64,000 nt of DNA. Origin: Candidatus Riflebacteria bacterium HGW-Riflebacteria-2 (GTDB taxonomy: Bacteria; Muiribacteriota; Ozemobacteria; Ozemobacterales; Ozemobacteraceae). A program made the translations under genes and the position numbers. The stretch is from NCBI GenBank assembly GCA_002839435.1, contig PGYA01000019.1, positions 1 to 64,000 of the forward strand, in the 5' to 3' direction. The notes under the pieces were generated by a model. It was given only the letters and a program-made list of their open reading frames with translations, was not told the DNA's origin and made no database searches. Of the stretch, positions 42,980-52,319 are shown piece by piece (the first letter of the stretch is position 1; each line of letters begins with the position of its first letter).

Positions 42980-43576
42980 TTGAAGAAATACATCATCTCG
43001 GTTACAGCGCTTTTACTGACGATTATGCTGCTTGTTGGCTGCGGAAAAATGAGCAAGGAAGAGGCTAAAAAGGCGATTAAAGAAAAGAAATACGATGCCG
43101 CTTTCGGCACGATGCTGGATCTGGCAAAATCAGGAGATGCAGAGGCAGCGGCTCTTCTCGCAGAGATGTACGAGGGTGGTCTGGGAGTGGAAAAAAATGA
43201 ACATGAGGCGAGGCATTGGCTTGAACAAGCCGCTGATGGTGGATATGCCCTTTCGCAGGCTACCCTGGGCATTCGCTGCCTGGACGAAAGATCGAGTTCT
43301 TATGAGCCTGAAAAGGCCGAAAAGTATCTTTTGAAAGCAGCGGAGCAGGGGTTTGAAGACGCCCAGATGATGCTGGCGTTATCATATGATACCGGCATGA
43401 AATTGCGTAAAAACAGCCAGCAGGCTTATTTCTGGTACAGAGTTATTGAAAAGCATGGCAAAGATCCCGACAACCTCGCAATCGCCAAAAAGTCGCAGGG
43501 CGAATCATTGTCGCGGGAAGAGCGCCAACAGTTGTCGAAAAAGGCCCAGGAATGGCAACCGGTCCGTGTCAAATAA
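42980..43576 (+). CDS. Sel1-repeat lipoprotein
   Basis: A 198-residue protein with lipobox LLVGC (Cys21) and three or so Sel1-like repeats: AAALLAEMYEGGLGVEKNEHEARHWLEQAADGG, SQATLGIRCLD...KAEKYLLKAAEQG, DAQMMLALSYDTG...QAYFWYRVIEKHG. A basic C-terminus ends the protein. Start codon is TTG at 42980 with GAGGAG eight bases upstream; no ATG fits. Sel1 repeats mediate protein contacts in the envelope. Monocistronic. Confidence 0.85.
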   Translation: MKKYIISVTALLLTIMLLVGCGKMSKEEAKKAIKEKKYDAAFGTMLDLAKSGDAEAAALLAEMYEGGLGVEKNEHEARHWLEQAADGGYALSQATLGIRCLDERSSSYEPEKAEKYLLKAAEQGFEDAQMMLALSYDTGMKLRKNSQQAYFWYRVIEKHGKDPDNLAIAKKSQGESLSREERQQLSKKAQEWQPVRVK

Positions 43577-43581
43577 GCGCT

Positions 43582-44277
43582 TTATTCGCTGATTTCAGAA
43601 GACGACCGCTCAAGTTGGCGATAGAGAGTGTGAATGTCAGTCAGCAGCCTCAGACCGGTCAGACCGGATATATCGTAAACGACAGTGCGGGCGGCCTGTA
43701 TTGATTCAACGCGGGGCAGCAGCACAACTGCGCTGCCGTCGTGCAGCTGCATGAGCACCTCGCAGGCCGGGTTTTCCGGGTTGTCCTCGGCGGCTGTCGG
43801 GGCGAGGGTGGCAGCTTGGAGTATTCTGATTGCGAGGCCGGCGGCATCAGAAATATGAAATACCTGGGTTCGGCTCAATTCGAACCAGGGCAGCTTATTT
43901 TCGATGGTGAGCATCTGGTCGAAGGCGTCGAATCTAACCTGCCGCCAGGCGTCGCGCACGTATTTATAAAGTGTCGCAGCGGCCAGTACTCGTAACAGAT
44001 TCAGAAAAATGCTGAAGAAAAGCATGAAGCCTTCGAACGGGTCAACCATAAGTGCTTGCATGCTGATGCCTGTAGTAATCAGCAACGGTACGGCAAGACA
44101 GAGCGAAATTATTGCCATCAGATAAAACGATAGCCTGCGCTCGAAGAATATGTTGAAACTGCGATCGGAAGTTTCTTCAAAAGCGAATGGGTGCTGCCAG
44201 ACGCGTGCTCGCACCCGGGATGCTGCCGGATACCCAGGCGTTCGCGTAATTTCATCACTGTTACCCTGATTATTCAT
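43582..44277 (-). CDS. Membrane protein of unknown function
   Basis: A 231-residue protein: a cytosolic N-terminus of about 50 residues, two TM helices at about 52-74 and 83-103 (YLMAIISLCLAVPLLITTG, FMLFFSIFLNLLRVLAAATL), and a C-terminal beta-rich cytosolic domain of about 120 residues (DQMLTIENKLPWFELSRTQVF, SAVVLLPRVESIQAARTVVYDISGLTGL). The topology resembles PH-like membrane proteins, but I cannot assign a family. ATG 44277 preferred over TTG 44295. Convergent with the Sel1 gene at 5 bp distance. Confidence 0.65.
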   Translation of the reverse strand: MNNQGNSDEITRTPGYPAASRVRARVWQHPFAFEETSDRSFNIFFERRLSFYLMAIISLCLAVPLLITTGISMQALMVDPFEGFMLFFSIFLNLLRVLAAATLYKYVRDAWRQVRFDAFDQMLTIENKLPWFELSRTQVFHISDAAGLAIRILQAATLAPTAAEDNPENPACEVLMQLHDGSAVVLLPRVESIQAARTVVYDISGLTGLRLLTDIHTLYRQLERSSSEISE

Positions 44278-44437
44278 AACAGCAGTTTTCCGCAAAATTA
44301 ATGCCAGGTATCTGGACGATGCTGAAGCTCAGTATGACAGAATTGTAGCAACAGCATGGCGGCGGAGTGTGACAAAACTGTCATGTTCTGTAGTAGTTTG
44401 TCATAAATGATTTAGAGCGCTTGTCTTAATGGCAGGT

Positions 44438-44818
44438 TCAGTTAACCATTGCTCTGGCAGCATTTACATATGGTCTGATTGTTTCAACCAGCGTTTGCAC
44501 GGGCATCGGTTGTTTTAAAAACCTCATTGATGAAGCATAAGAATCTGCTGGATCTTCCTCGTCCTTAGCGGTTACGGAGATAACTGGTATCATACTGGTT
44601 GTCGAAGATTGTCGCAGCACTGCAAAATCTTCGCTGTCATTCAAGCCGGCCATGCCTGAAGCCAGAAGAATCAGACCGGGGCGTTGGCTGATTGCCAATT
44701 CTACTCCCTGTTGGCGGTTACTGGCCTCAATGACTTCAAGACCTGTTTTACCAAGCAAATCCCGGATAAATTCCCGATTATACGTGTTGTCATCAACCAG
44801 CAAAATTTTTCTTCCCAT
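44438..44818 (-). CDS. Receiver-domain protein lacking the phospho-acceptor Asp
   Basis: A 126-residue single-domain CheY-like protein. The fold is clear: KILLVDDNTYNREFIRDLLGK (acidic pair Asp9-Asp10), LEVIEASNRQQGVELAISQRPGLILL, VISVTAKDEED (the conserved Thr/Ser), MRFLKQPMPVQTLVETI (Lys-Pro-like switch). The strand that should end in Asp reads LILLASGMAG, so the phospho-acceptor is Ala53. The protein therefore cannot be phosphorylated in the normal way and is probably a constitutive binding partner or decoy. ATG 44818 has GGAAAAGAAG before it. It lies 5' of the cyclase region, on the opposite strand. Confidence 0.8.
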   Translation of the reverse strand: MGRKILLVDDNTYNREFIRDLLGKTGLEVIEASNRQQGVELAISQRPGLILLASGMAGLNDSEDFAVLRQSSTTSMIPVISVTAKDEEDPADSYASSMRFLKQPMPVQTLVETIRPYVNAARAMVN

Positions 44819-45300
44819 ACTTCTTTTCCATACCTCTCGAAAAGATTTGAATGCAGAAAACCGCACAAAGACGACGGAGAGGCATCAAATGGCGTTCAGA
44901 GCAGGCCAAGTGAAGCCTGTCCGCGCTGAGAAGCTCAGCAGGACATAGCTGTTGTGGTTGTTCAGATGGGTGACTCTGAAAACATGGTTGCCTGTAAGGC
45001 AGCATATAACAGAGAATTCAACTAGGGAGTCTCTCAAATATCGTGATTTTTTCTATTAGTATATTTATAGCAAAATAGAATCTCAAACGCAACACTAGCT
45101 TAGTTACACACCAGATGTTCAAGAGAGCGGATGAATGTTTCAAGATTGCCTGTCTGGGGCAAAAATATTTTTTTAAGACTAGAAAGTGACGTTGGACAGT
45201 TCGAAAGTCAATTTGATCGGCAATGATTAAGCGCAGATATCTGATTCAGGAAAAGCAGGTCATATGATATGCTGCCTGTATGTACAACATGGGAGGGAAT
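44819..45300. other. 482-bp region without genes
   Basis: No coding frame I trust. One notable hairpin, TGTCCGC-GCTGAG-AAG-CTCAGC-AGGACA at about 44918-44946, has 11 paired bases and no T-tract, so it is more likely a regulatory or RNA element than a terminator. The remainder is AT-rich and should hold promoters for the divergent receiver gene and the secreted protein at 45301. Confidence 0.4.
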
Positions 45301-46131
45301 ATGAAACGAAAGATTGTTGTTCTGTGGTTGCTGCTGACCCTGGCGGTGGTGGGAGAAGCGCAGGAAACTGCGAAAATGCGGGCCATTGAACAAAGCACCA
45401 TGGCGAACGCTAAGGTCAAAACCATGAAACTGATGTCTGGCGACCGTGTCATGCTGGAAAAAAACTTCGATAAGAATGGCAAGCCGTTGCGCCAGGTAGA
45501 AACACACTGGGACAGCAGACTTGAAATAGACTACAACGACGGAAAAATGGCTGCCGGTAAGCTGACTAGCCGAGAAGGTAAAGTAATAGCCGATTACATA
45601 TATGATTACGATGATGCGGGCAACCTTGTCGAGCAGACACAGACCAGTCCGCGCGGAACACTCATCGGAAAATGGGTTTGGGAATACGAAAGCGGCGAGC
45701 TGAAAAAGCAGAGTTTCAGATATATCGATGGTTCGCCGCCGATGGGCGATGGTGGCCCGGCTTACCAGGGCCATTCGACCAGTATTGAATTCACCTGCAA
45801 AGATGGTTTGATCATCGAGGAAAAACTGGACGCCTGGGCCTCTACCGCCGACGGCGGCAGTTATATCACAGTTGTTAACGAATATGACTCAGAAGGCAGA
45901 CGCATCGCAAGAACCGTGAGTTCACGGCCACAGTTCGAGCGTGCCGACAACCCTTTTAAAGGTATGACTACACGGGTTGAATTCAATTACGACGAAAAAG
46001 GGCTTTTGCAGGGCAAAAAAGAAGCTTTACCGAAGAGCCCTGCTGGCAACTTCGATTTGCAGCCAGTAAGATCGAAAACCTCTGAGATTGCCGCTGGCGG
46101 CAACAAATACCTTTACGAGTTCTACCCCTGA
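45301..46131 (+). CDS. Secreted YD-repeat-like protein
   Basis: A 276-residue exported protein with a signal peptide (MKRKIVVLWLLLTLAVVGEAQ). The mature part consists of beta-strand repeats of the kind KNFDKNGKPLRQVETHWDSRLEIDYN, YIYDYDDAGNLVEQTQTSP, VVNEYDSEGRRIARTV, VEFNYDEKGLLQGKKEA, i.e. the tyrosine-aspartate pattern of RHS/YD or MORN-like variants. Such repeats form curved sheets; the role is structural or binding. ATG 45301 has GGAGGGAAT before it, better than the frame start at 45280. Confidence 0.75.
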   Translation: MKRKIVVLWLLLTLAVVGEAQETAKMRAIEQSTMANAKVKTMKLMSGDRVMLEKNFDKNGKPLRQVETHWDSRLEIDYNDGKMAAGKLTSREGKVIADYIYDYDDAGNLVEQTQTSPRGTLIGKWVWEYESGELKKQSFRYIDGSPPMGDGGPAYQGHSTSIEFTCKDGLIIEEKLDAWASTADGGSYITVVNEYDSEGRRIARTVSSRPQFERADNPFKGMTTRVEFNYDEKGLLQGKKEALPKSPAGNFDLQPVRSKTSEIAAGGNKYLYEFYP

Positions 46132-46322
46132 AACACCTGCTCTCCTGGACAATGGAGTTTAGCGGCCTGTATTCGCTGCGGGATCTCATGTTGCCTTGAT
46201 TCTGTACAGTTTTTCAAGCAAGTCAGACATAATTCTGTTAGAATACTGCGGATTCAGATGTGCTGATTTAACAGAAAGTCTGAAATGGCAGCCATAATTT
46301 ATGTTACAATAGGCCAGCAGCC

Positions 46323-49250
46323 ATGATTCCGCACTTCGTTGCTCTGCGGCTAAAGCGCTTTGTTCTTTTATTGTTACCATTTTTTCTGATCATCAGTGTG
46401 CTCTTTTCATTTGAAAAGACCTTAAACTGGCGCGAAGCATGGGACAATACTAATCTTCAGAGAAAATGGGAAGAATCGGCCAAAAGACTTGCGCAGGATT
46501 TAAGCGCCAGATTGACTGTAGATAGCCAGATTGAAGCAATGGGCTGGCACATGACCGGCCTGATCAAAGATGCCTGGCCCACCGCAAGTGCAACGAATCA
46601 GTCAGAACTGATATTGAACTCTTTTCTGAACAGTTTCCCAGAATCGCATCGCCCGGCAAACTTGCTTGTATACGCCTTTTGCCGGAAAGAATCTGGCGAG
46701 ATTAGCATTTTTCAGGGACAGGGGCTTTGCAATAAAAAGGCCCGGTTCATGAGCGACATCTTCGATGTTCTTCTCAACTCATCCAGAAGCGGCTTTAGCT
46801 CAACAGCAGAGCGCAAAAAGGCGCAGCGCCTTCTCAGAGGGGTGTTTGGTGAAGATGCCATGCTTGATCTGTTTACTTCAGCCAGAACAGGTTTTTCCAC
46901 ACCAGTAACGTTTGAGAATCAGCGGCATCTTTTGTATTGGAATTATTTTGATACCAGACCTGATGAGAGTATTGGCTTCTTTATTCTTTTTCCTGAGTCG
47001 ATTTTTGAGGTGGAGTTGCCGATCAAGTTTGCTCTCGCCAATTTTTTACAGCACTCACGCGGAAAGTTTGTGCCCTGCCTGGTGCCTTTTCCGCGAAACA
47101 GCGACGCGATTAATTCTCTTCCAGACATATCGATGATCCCTGAAGGGATGCGTTCAGTATGGGATGCCGGCAGGAAACACGCAGAACTGAATCCTGATAT
47201 TCCCCCTGGAAAGATGGTAAAGCAACCTCATTTCTGGGGAGTTAAAACATTTTTATCATACGACACACCATTACAGGCCTGGGTCTTTTCGCGTGTGCCA
47301 TCGGGCAAAAATATTTTCAGTTATCTGGGCAGCATTTGTCGTTTGCTGATGGTATTGGCAATGCTGGCCTTTATCTTCCTGATCCTCTTTCTACAGCTTT
47401 TCCCGCGAATTTCACTGCGTTTTGCCTTTGGTTTTCTCTTCCTGATGATTGGCTCTGGTCCGCTCATTCTTTTGCTGTTTTCCGGAATCAATTATCTCGA
47501 TATCCAAAGCAGCCTGCGTGTACAGCAGGAAAGCAAAAATGCTCTTGAAAAACTTATCAATGCTGACAACGAAACAACTCAGGTACAGAGAGAGTTCTCG
47601 CAGGTAGCCAGAAATCTAGCTATTTCTGGTAGCTGGTTACAAAAGCATTGTCCCTCAGGAAGCATTGATTTTCCTGCCTTGTCAGCGGCTGCCTTTGATT
47701 ATTTCAAAAGAAATGGTTTTGAACTTGCCGCACTGTATTGTTTCAGTCCTGGCCAACCGGCCAGGTATTATCCGCATAACGGGGTGAATGGCAGTCAGAA
47801 TAAGGATAAGTGCGACCTTCTTGCTCCTCTGACCAAAGTCACCCATAGCTTCTATGCTCCAGAAGCCTTGCCAGAAGATTATCCGCCTCTTGATGAGTTT
47901 CAAAAGAATTGCGAATCTGCCGCTGAATCAACGGGAATGCTCGGGTCGCGGAACTTTTTTCTCAATACGCTTGAAAATGCTGAGATTCTTCGCCTTACTG
48001 GTGGCCAGGCCAGCTTCTTTCTGTCACAGGCTTTTTCTGACGGCGGAAAGGTGCTTGCTTACCTTGTTTATGAAGCTTCTGCTGAAAAAGCATTGCGCAA
48101 CAAGCTGCTGAGCAGTCTGGACACTTTGCATGTTCCCGGAGTGGCTGAATTCGCGGCAGCAGAGATCTGCCCGGGCGGAATTAAGCCAGTTTTTCCTGAG
48201 AATGATTCAAAAAGCTGGTCGGGCAGTAATGGTAAAATCATGAAAAGAGTGCTGAAGCTGGCGGCACAGTTGAAGTCCGACTTCAGTATGCAGAATGATG
48301 ATTTTTTGTATCTTGCCATACCCTGCAGCAAAGCTGGGAATTTTGTAGTCGGCATGCGAATTTCACTCGCAGAAATCTTTATTCAGGCACAGCGCAGCCT
48401 GTTTCTGTTGTTTGTATTCGCTGCTGTTATGGCGGTGTTTCTCTTTACCATAGGCAGATTGACCTTGAACCACCTGATTGAGCCTCTGGCTCTTGTTGAG
48501 AAAGGTCTGCAAAAAATCGCTGCCGGCGATCTTGCTTGTAAAATTGATATAAAGCGCAATGATGAGCTTGGCGACATGACCATCGCGTTTGACGAAATGG
48601 TAAAGGATCTCCACGAACGAAAGAATCTCGGCAAGTTTGTGTCGGGTATTCTCAATCAGAACCTTCAGGAAAACGAAGTTGCACGTGCCATAAAACCACG
48701 ACGGCAGCATGGGGCAATTCTGGTGACCGACATCAGGAGCTTCACCACTCTTTCCGAGAACTACCCGGCCCGGGAAATAGTCGACATGCTCAATCAGAAC
48801 ATCGCAGCTCTGTCCGGCCCGATCGAAAAATTCAACGGCCGAATTGATAAGTTCATTGGTGATGCTATTGTTGGCATTTTTACCGGGTCTGAGAATACTG
48901 AGAACCTTCTTAATGCTGTTTCTGCTGCTTCGGAAATGATGTTGGCGCATGCCAGGCTGCAGGAATCGCGCAAAATCGCCGGGCAGTTTTCCTACGAGAT
49001 TGGCATTGGCATTGACTGCGGCCAGGTGATGCTTGGAACCATGGGCAGCCGTGGGCGTCTCGACTTTTCGGTTGTCGGGCTGAGCCGCCAGATTGCCGAG
49101 CAGATGGAGGCTCTCTCAAAGCATGGGAAGCATACCAGAATCATTCTATCGCCGGCGGCTTTCAGTCTGATCGAGAATAGGATTCATGCTGAGCCGGTTG
49201 CTGATAGCGAGGGATATGAGCTGGTATCGTGCGAGAGGAGCCAGCTGTGA
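46323..49250 (+). CDS. Membrane class III nucleotidyl cyclase, C1-like half (no Asn/Arg)
   Basis: A 975-residue protein: TM helix (12-30), extracytoplasmic region (about 30-335), two TM helices (about 340-400), a second extracytoplasmic region (about 400-680), a fourth TM helix (FLLFVFAAVMAVFLFTIG), HAMP (about 715-770) and a cyclase homology domain (about 790-965). Metal aspartates Asp803 (VTDIRSF) and Asp847 (KFIGDA) are present, as are Lys843 and the purine-site Asp914 (GRLDFSVVG). The transition-state Asn and Arg are replaced by Gln923 and Gln927 (SRQIAEQM in place of AVNLAARL). Alone it should be poorly active or inactive. The next gene overlaps its stop codon (GTGA) and has the complementary set, so a heterodimer is expected. 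The sensory domains are not recognised. Confidence 0.92.
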   Translation: MIPHFVALRLKRFVLLLLPFFLIISVLFSFEKTLNWREAWDNTNLQRKWEESAKRLAQDLSARLTVDSQIEAMGWHMTGLIKDAWPTASATNQSELILNSFLNSFPESHRPANLLVYAFCRKESGEISIFQGQGLCNKKARFMSDIFDVLLNSSRSGFSSTAERKKAQRLLRGVFGEDAMLDLFTSARTGFSTPVTFENQRHLLYWNYFDTRPDESIGFFILFPESIFEVELPIKFALANFLQHSRGKFVPCLVPFPRNSDAINSLPDISMIPEGMRSVWDAGRKHAELNPDIPPGKMVKQPHFWGVKTFLSYDTPLQAWVFSRVPSGKNIFSYLGSICRLLMVLAMLAFIFLILFLQLFPRISLRFAFGFLFLMIGSGPLILLLFSGINYLDIQSSLRVQQESKNALEKLINADNETTQVQREFSQVARNLAISGSWLQKHCPSGSIDFPALSAAAFDYFKRNGFELAALYCFSPGQPARYYPHNGVNGSQNKDKCDLLAPLTKVTHSFYAPEALPEDYPPLDEFQKNCESAAESTGMLGSRNFFLNTLENAEILRLTGGQASFFLSQAFSDGGKVLAYLVYEASAEKALRNKLLSSLDTLHVPGVAEFAAAEICPGGIKPVFPENDSKSWSGSNGKIMKRVLKLAAQLKSDFSMQNDDFLYLAIPCSKAGNFVVGMRISLAEIFIQAQRSLFLLFVFAAVMAVFLFTIGRLTLNHLIEPLALVEKGLQKIAAGDLACKIDIKRNDELGDMTIAFDEMVKDLHERKNLGKFVSGILNQNLQENEVARAIKPRRQHGAILVTDIRSFTTLSENYPAREIVDMLNQNIAALSGPIEKFNGRIDKFIGDAIVGIFTGSENTENLLNAVSAASEMMLAHARLQESRKIAGQFSYEIGIGIDCGQVMLGTMGSRGRLDFSVVGLSRQIAEQMEALSKHGKHTRIILSPAAFSLIENRIHAEPVADSEGYELVSCERSQL

Positions 49251-52168
49251 AAAGAAACCTGGTGGTCTTGTTGCTGCTTTTCTTTTGCATGGTCTTTCCA
49301 TTTGTAACGATATGGCAGGGTGATCGGGAGCAGGAGAAATTGCAAGCGTCTGAGCGCCGCGAAAGTGCACAGAAGAATGTTCGCAGTCATCTTGATCAGC
49401 TGGGGCTTGAGCATAATCACGAGACGCAGATGAACAGACTATGTGAACTGTTCTGGGAGAATGTGCAGGGTTCAATCGCCTCTGAAACGAATTTGAGGGG
49501 CGTTGAGCGGCATTATCAGAATTTAATCGCGCCTTGGCTTCCGGTGCATGATTTTGTTATTGTTGATCTTGAACGCCACGCAAGCCGCTTTGAATCGGGT
49601 GCTTTGCGAGAATTTCCCGCGTTTTGCGACGACTTTATAAGGATCGCCACCGGAACTTTGTGCAAAGATGAGCAAATTGAGCCAGTCAGGCGGGTCAAGA
49701 ATGGTCTGCAGGTTTGTTTTCCAGCGTCTGTGCAGGCTGAATGGCAGGGGAAATGGCAGATTCTGAGAGGTTTATCGAAAACAAGAATTCTTTACTGGAA
49801 AATTTTTGATAACCGGTATTTTGTTGCGCTTTATCTTGATGGCGACCGGGTCGGGAATAATTTTGTCGCTAAAATACAGGCTCTAACCTGGAACGATCAC
49901 GATACCGGGCTGGTGTTTCTTCCGACAGGCAGCGAATCGACTATCCTTTCGCCATATTTTACTGATCACGAGGAGCTTACAAAGCTGCTGTTTGAAGCGG
50001 CAAGTTCGTCGCATCGCCTTAAACAAAATGACGCGGTAGATCTGTCAGGTCAGATATATCTCCCGAAGCCTGAATTTGGCGCCTTTAATAACCTGGTAGT
50101 AGAGGCGGCACCTGCTAATCTCAACGCCAGTTATCGCGCATATCTGCTGCAGCAGGTTAAACCGGCGAACATGCTCAATGGTTCGATCATGGCAGGCAAA
50201 TATTGCATCTTCTTGCTTTTGTTCGTCATGTGGCTGTGGCAGCTGGTTTGGCAGCTGAGAAACCCAGATTGTCGAGAGTTCTCGGTGCGGTTTCTCTTTC
50301 TGGTAACCTTTCTTGCGAGTGCCATTTTGCCGCTGTCATGCATGAATTTTTTGTCTGGAAAGTTTCTCATCGAGCGTTACAGAAATCAGAAGTTCAGTCT
50401 GACCGACAGCCTGCACAACGATTTGCGGTCGATAGACGCTAATGGCAGGCACAATCTTGCTTCATATACTGCTTACATGAAAAGCTTCGATTCGACTGAG
50501 AAGTTTGAAAAGGTTTCAGCTCAGCGATTTTCCAATGCTACCAGAAGCGCTTTCTTTAAGCGATTCCTCAGTATCTCGGCTGAACAGAACATGCTTTTTG
50601 CCCATGTATTTCTTATCATCAGCTCAAAGGGCAATCATACGCATTTAACCGGTTATTACAATAAGTTCAATGAGAACACTCAAAAAGACTTGATTGTTTC
50701 GCGAATCATTCAAAATGCCAGGCAAAGGTTCAAGCGTTTCAAAACCGTCACAGATAAGTCAGATAAGCCCTCTGTGAGTGGCAGCCAATTCGATGTGGGC
50801 GGACTTGAAAGAGAAATTGTTGATGACATTTTTCTGCGCCTGATCGGCCCGGCTACTTACATTGATCTGTTTCATTATCCAGAGCGGTTGTTTGAAATCA
50901 GTTTCATGTTCACTTCAACTTACATTCTGGAGAGCGTTGTCAAATCTGGTGAAGAGCTGTTTTTAAACTACTGGTTCTGGAATGCAAGGTACCTTGAAGG
51001 CAAATATCTGCAGGAAGCGCTACCGGCATTCACTGAAAACGTATCAGCCGCATCTCCCAGCGATATCACCGTTGGCCTTATCGGATTTAGAAATGAGACA
51101 CATTATTATCCAGAGTCTCTCTTTCAGCAGAAAGACCGTTACCCAGAGCTTTACGATATGATGATGAATTCACATCTAAATCGCACCAGTGTGCGAATTG
51201 AAGGTGAGGCGGGCGGCGAAAGACTACTTTATGAAGCAATGCCTGCGAGAAATATCAAAGCGGTTCTGGCTGGACAAAGAAGTCTTACTGCAATTGAGAA
51301 TGCAAAAACGCAAAGTGAGCAGATGGAAACTTTCGCGCTGACTGTTCTGCTGATTGTAGCTCTTTGCATAGGCATGGCCTGCAGCATGTATTTCATAGCA
51401 CCTTTGCAGCAGATCATTGCTGCCATCAAGACTATTAAGTCCGGCAATTTTTCTGTCAGGCTGAATGAGCTGAGACATGATGAATTTGGTTCTCTGGGTT
51501 TTGCCTTCAATAAGATGGCGAAAGGACTCGAAGAAGGCTCTGTCCTGCGCCGCTATGTTTCAGAATCCGCTCGCCTGGCGGCGCAGTCTGATGAGCATTC
51601 CGGGTCAACCGGTCGCGGAGAAAACATTGCGGTCACCATTCTATTTTCGGCACTAAAAGATTTTTCAAAGTTTCAGGATTCGCACGAATCTGACAAGGTT
51701 TTTTCTATCATGAACAGGCATCTTGAGATTGCCAACATGGCTATTGAAGAGCTTGGCGGCGAAATTGACAAAATCATTGGTGACAAAGTAATGCTGGTAT
51801 TCAGGCATGAAGAGTTGGGCGGTGACCTGACGGCGGTTTCCTGTGCCATCAGCACGGCCAGGCGGATGAAAGAACTTGCGAGCCAACAGGCTCTGGAACT
51901 CAAACTGAGCATGGGCCTCAGCACCGGCAAAGTGGTGTCAGGCGTTATTGGCTCAGGTCACGGACATCTTGACTTTACCGTTATCGGCGATGCTGTAAAT
52001 CTATCTGCCAGACTGGCTTCGCTGGCGGGAAAAGGCGAAGGCAGTTCGGTGCTGGTTGCCGGTTCGACTCAGGCATTCGCATCAGACGAAAGCGGTCTGG
52101 TGCGGTGGGGAACAACAAAAGTGAAAGGCAAAAATCAGGAAGTAGAAGTTTATGAATTGAGGAAATAA
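49247..52168 (+). CDS. Membrane class III nucleotidyl cyclase, C2-like half (first metal Asp lost)
   Basis: A 973-residue protein with the same plan as the gene before it: N-terminal TM, large extracytoplasmic part, TM pair (about 310-370, IFLLLFVMWLWQLVW, FLFLVTFLASAILPL), second outer part, TM (ALTVLLIVALCIGMACSMYF), HAMP and cyclase domain (about 785-970). The first metal Asp is Ala802 (LFSALKDFS where LFADIRGFT is usual), but Lys842, Asp846 (KIIGDK), Asp909 (HLDFTVIGD), Asn918 and Arg922 (AVNLSARL) are kept. GTG 49247 is the start: GAGAGGAG lies upstream and the codon overlaps the stop of the partner. Co-translation and complementary defects suggest that the two form one catalytic site together. 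Confidence 0.92.
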   Translation: MKRNLVVLLLLFFCMVFPFVTIWQGDREQEKLQASERRESAQKNVRSHLDQLGLEHNHETQMNRLCELFWENVQGSIASETNLRGVERHYQNLIAPWLPVHDFVIVDLERHASRFESGALREFPAFCDDFIRIATGTLCKDEQIEPVRRVKNGLQVCFPASVQAEWQGKWQILRGLSKTRILYWKIFDNRYFVALYLDGDRVGNNFVAKIQALTWNDHDTGLVFLPTGSESTILSPYFTDHEELTKLLFEAASSSHRLKQNDAVDLSGQIYLPKPEFGAFNNLVVEAAPANLNASYRAYLLQQVKPANMLNGSIMAGKYCIFLLLFVMWLWQLVWQLRNPDCREFSVRFLFLVTFLASAILPLSCMNFLSGKFLIERYRNQKFSLTDSLHNDLRSIDANGRHNLASYTAYMKSFDSTEKFEKVSAQRFSNATRSAFFKRFLSISAEQNMLFAHVFLIISSKGNHTHLTGYYNKFNENTQKDLIVSRIIQNARQRFKRFKTVTDKSDKPSVSGSQFDVGGLEREIVDDIFLRLIGPATYIDLFHYPERLFEISFMFTSTYILESVVKSGEELFLNYWFWNARYLEGKYLQEALPAFTENVSAASPSDITVGLIGFRNETHYYPESLFQQKDRYPELYDMMMNSHLNRTSVRIEGEAGGERLLYEAMPARNIKAVLAGQRSLTAIENAKTQSEQMETFALTVLLIVALCIGMACSMYFIAPLQQIIAAIKTIKSGNFSVRLNELRHDEFGSLGFAFNKMAKGLEEGSVLRRYVSESARLAAQSDEHSGSTGRGENIAVTILFSALKDFSKFQDSHESDKVFSIMNRHLEIANMAIEELGGEIDKIIGDKVMLVFRHEELGGDLTAVSCAISTARRMKELASQQALELKLSMGLSTGKVVSGVIGSGHGHLDFTVIGDAVNLSARLASLAGKGEGSSVLVAGSTQAFASDESGLVRWGTTKVKGKNQEVEVYELRK

Positions 52169-52319
52169 ATCGAGGTTGACAGACTTCGTATATCATACCA
52201 GCTTGCCGTCACCACTATAAAAGCTAAGCACCCTTAGTTTGTTAGGCGATTAACTTCCACTGAGAAAAAGTGATACCATACGGACTGTACTCATGATTTC
52301 TAGACAGGGGGATTTTTGA

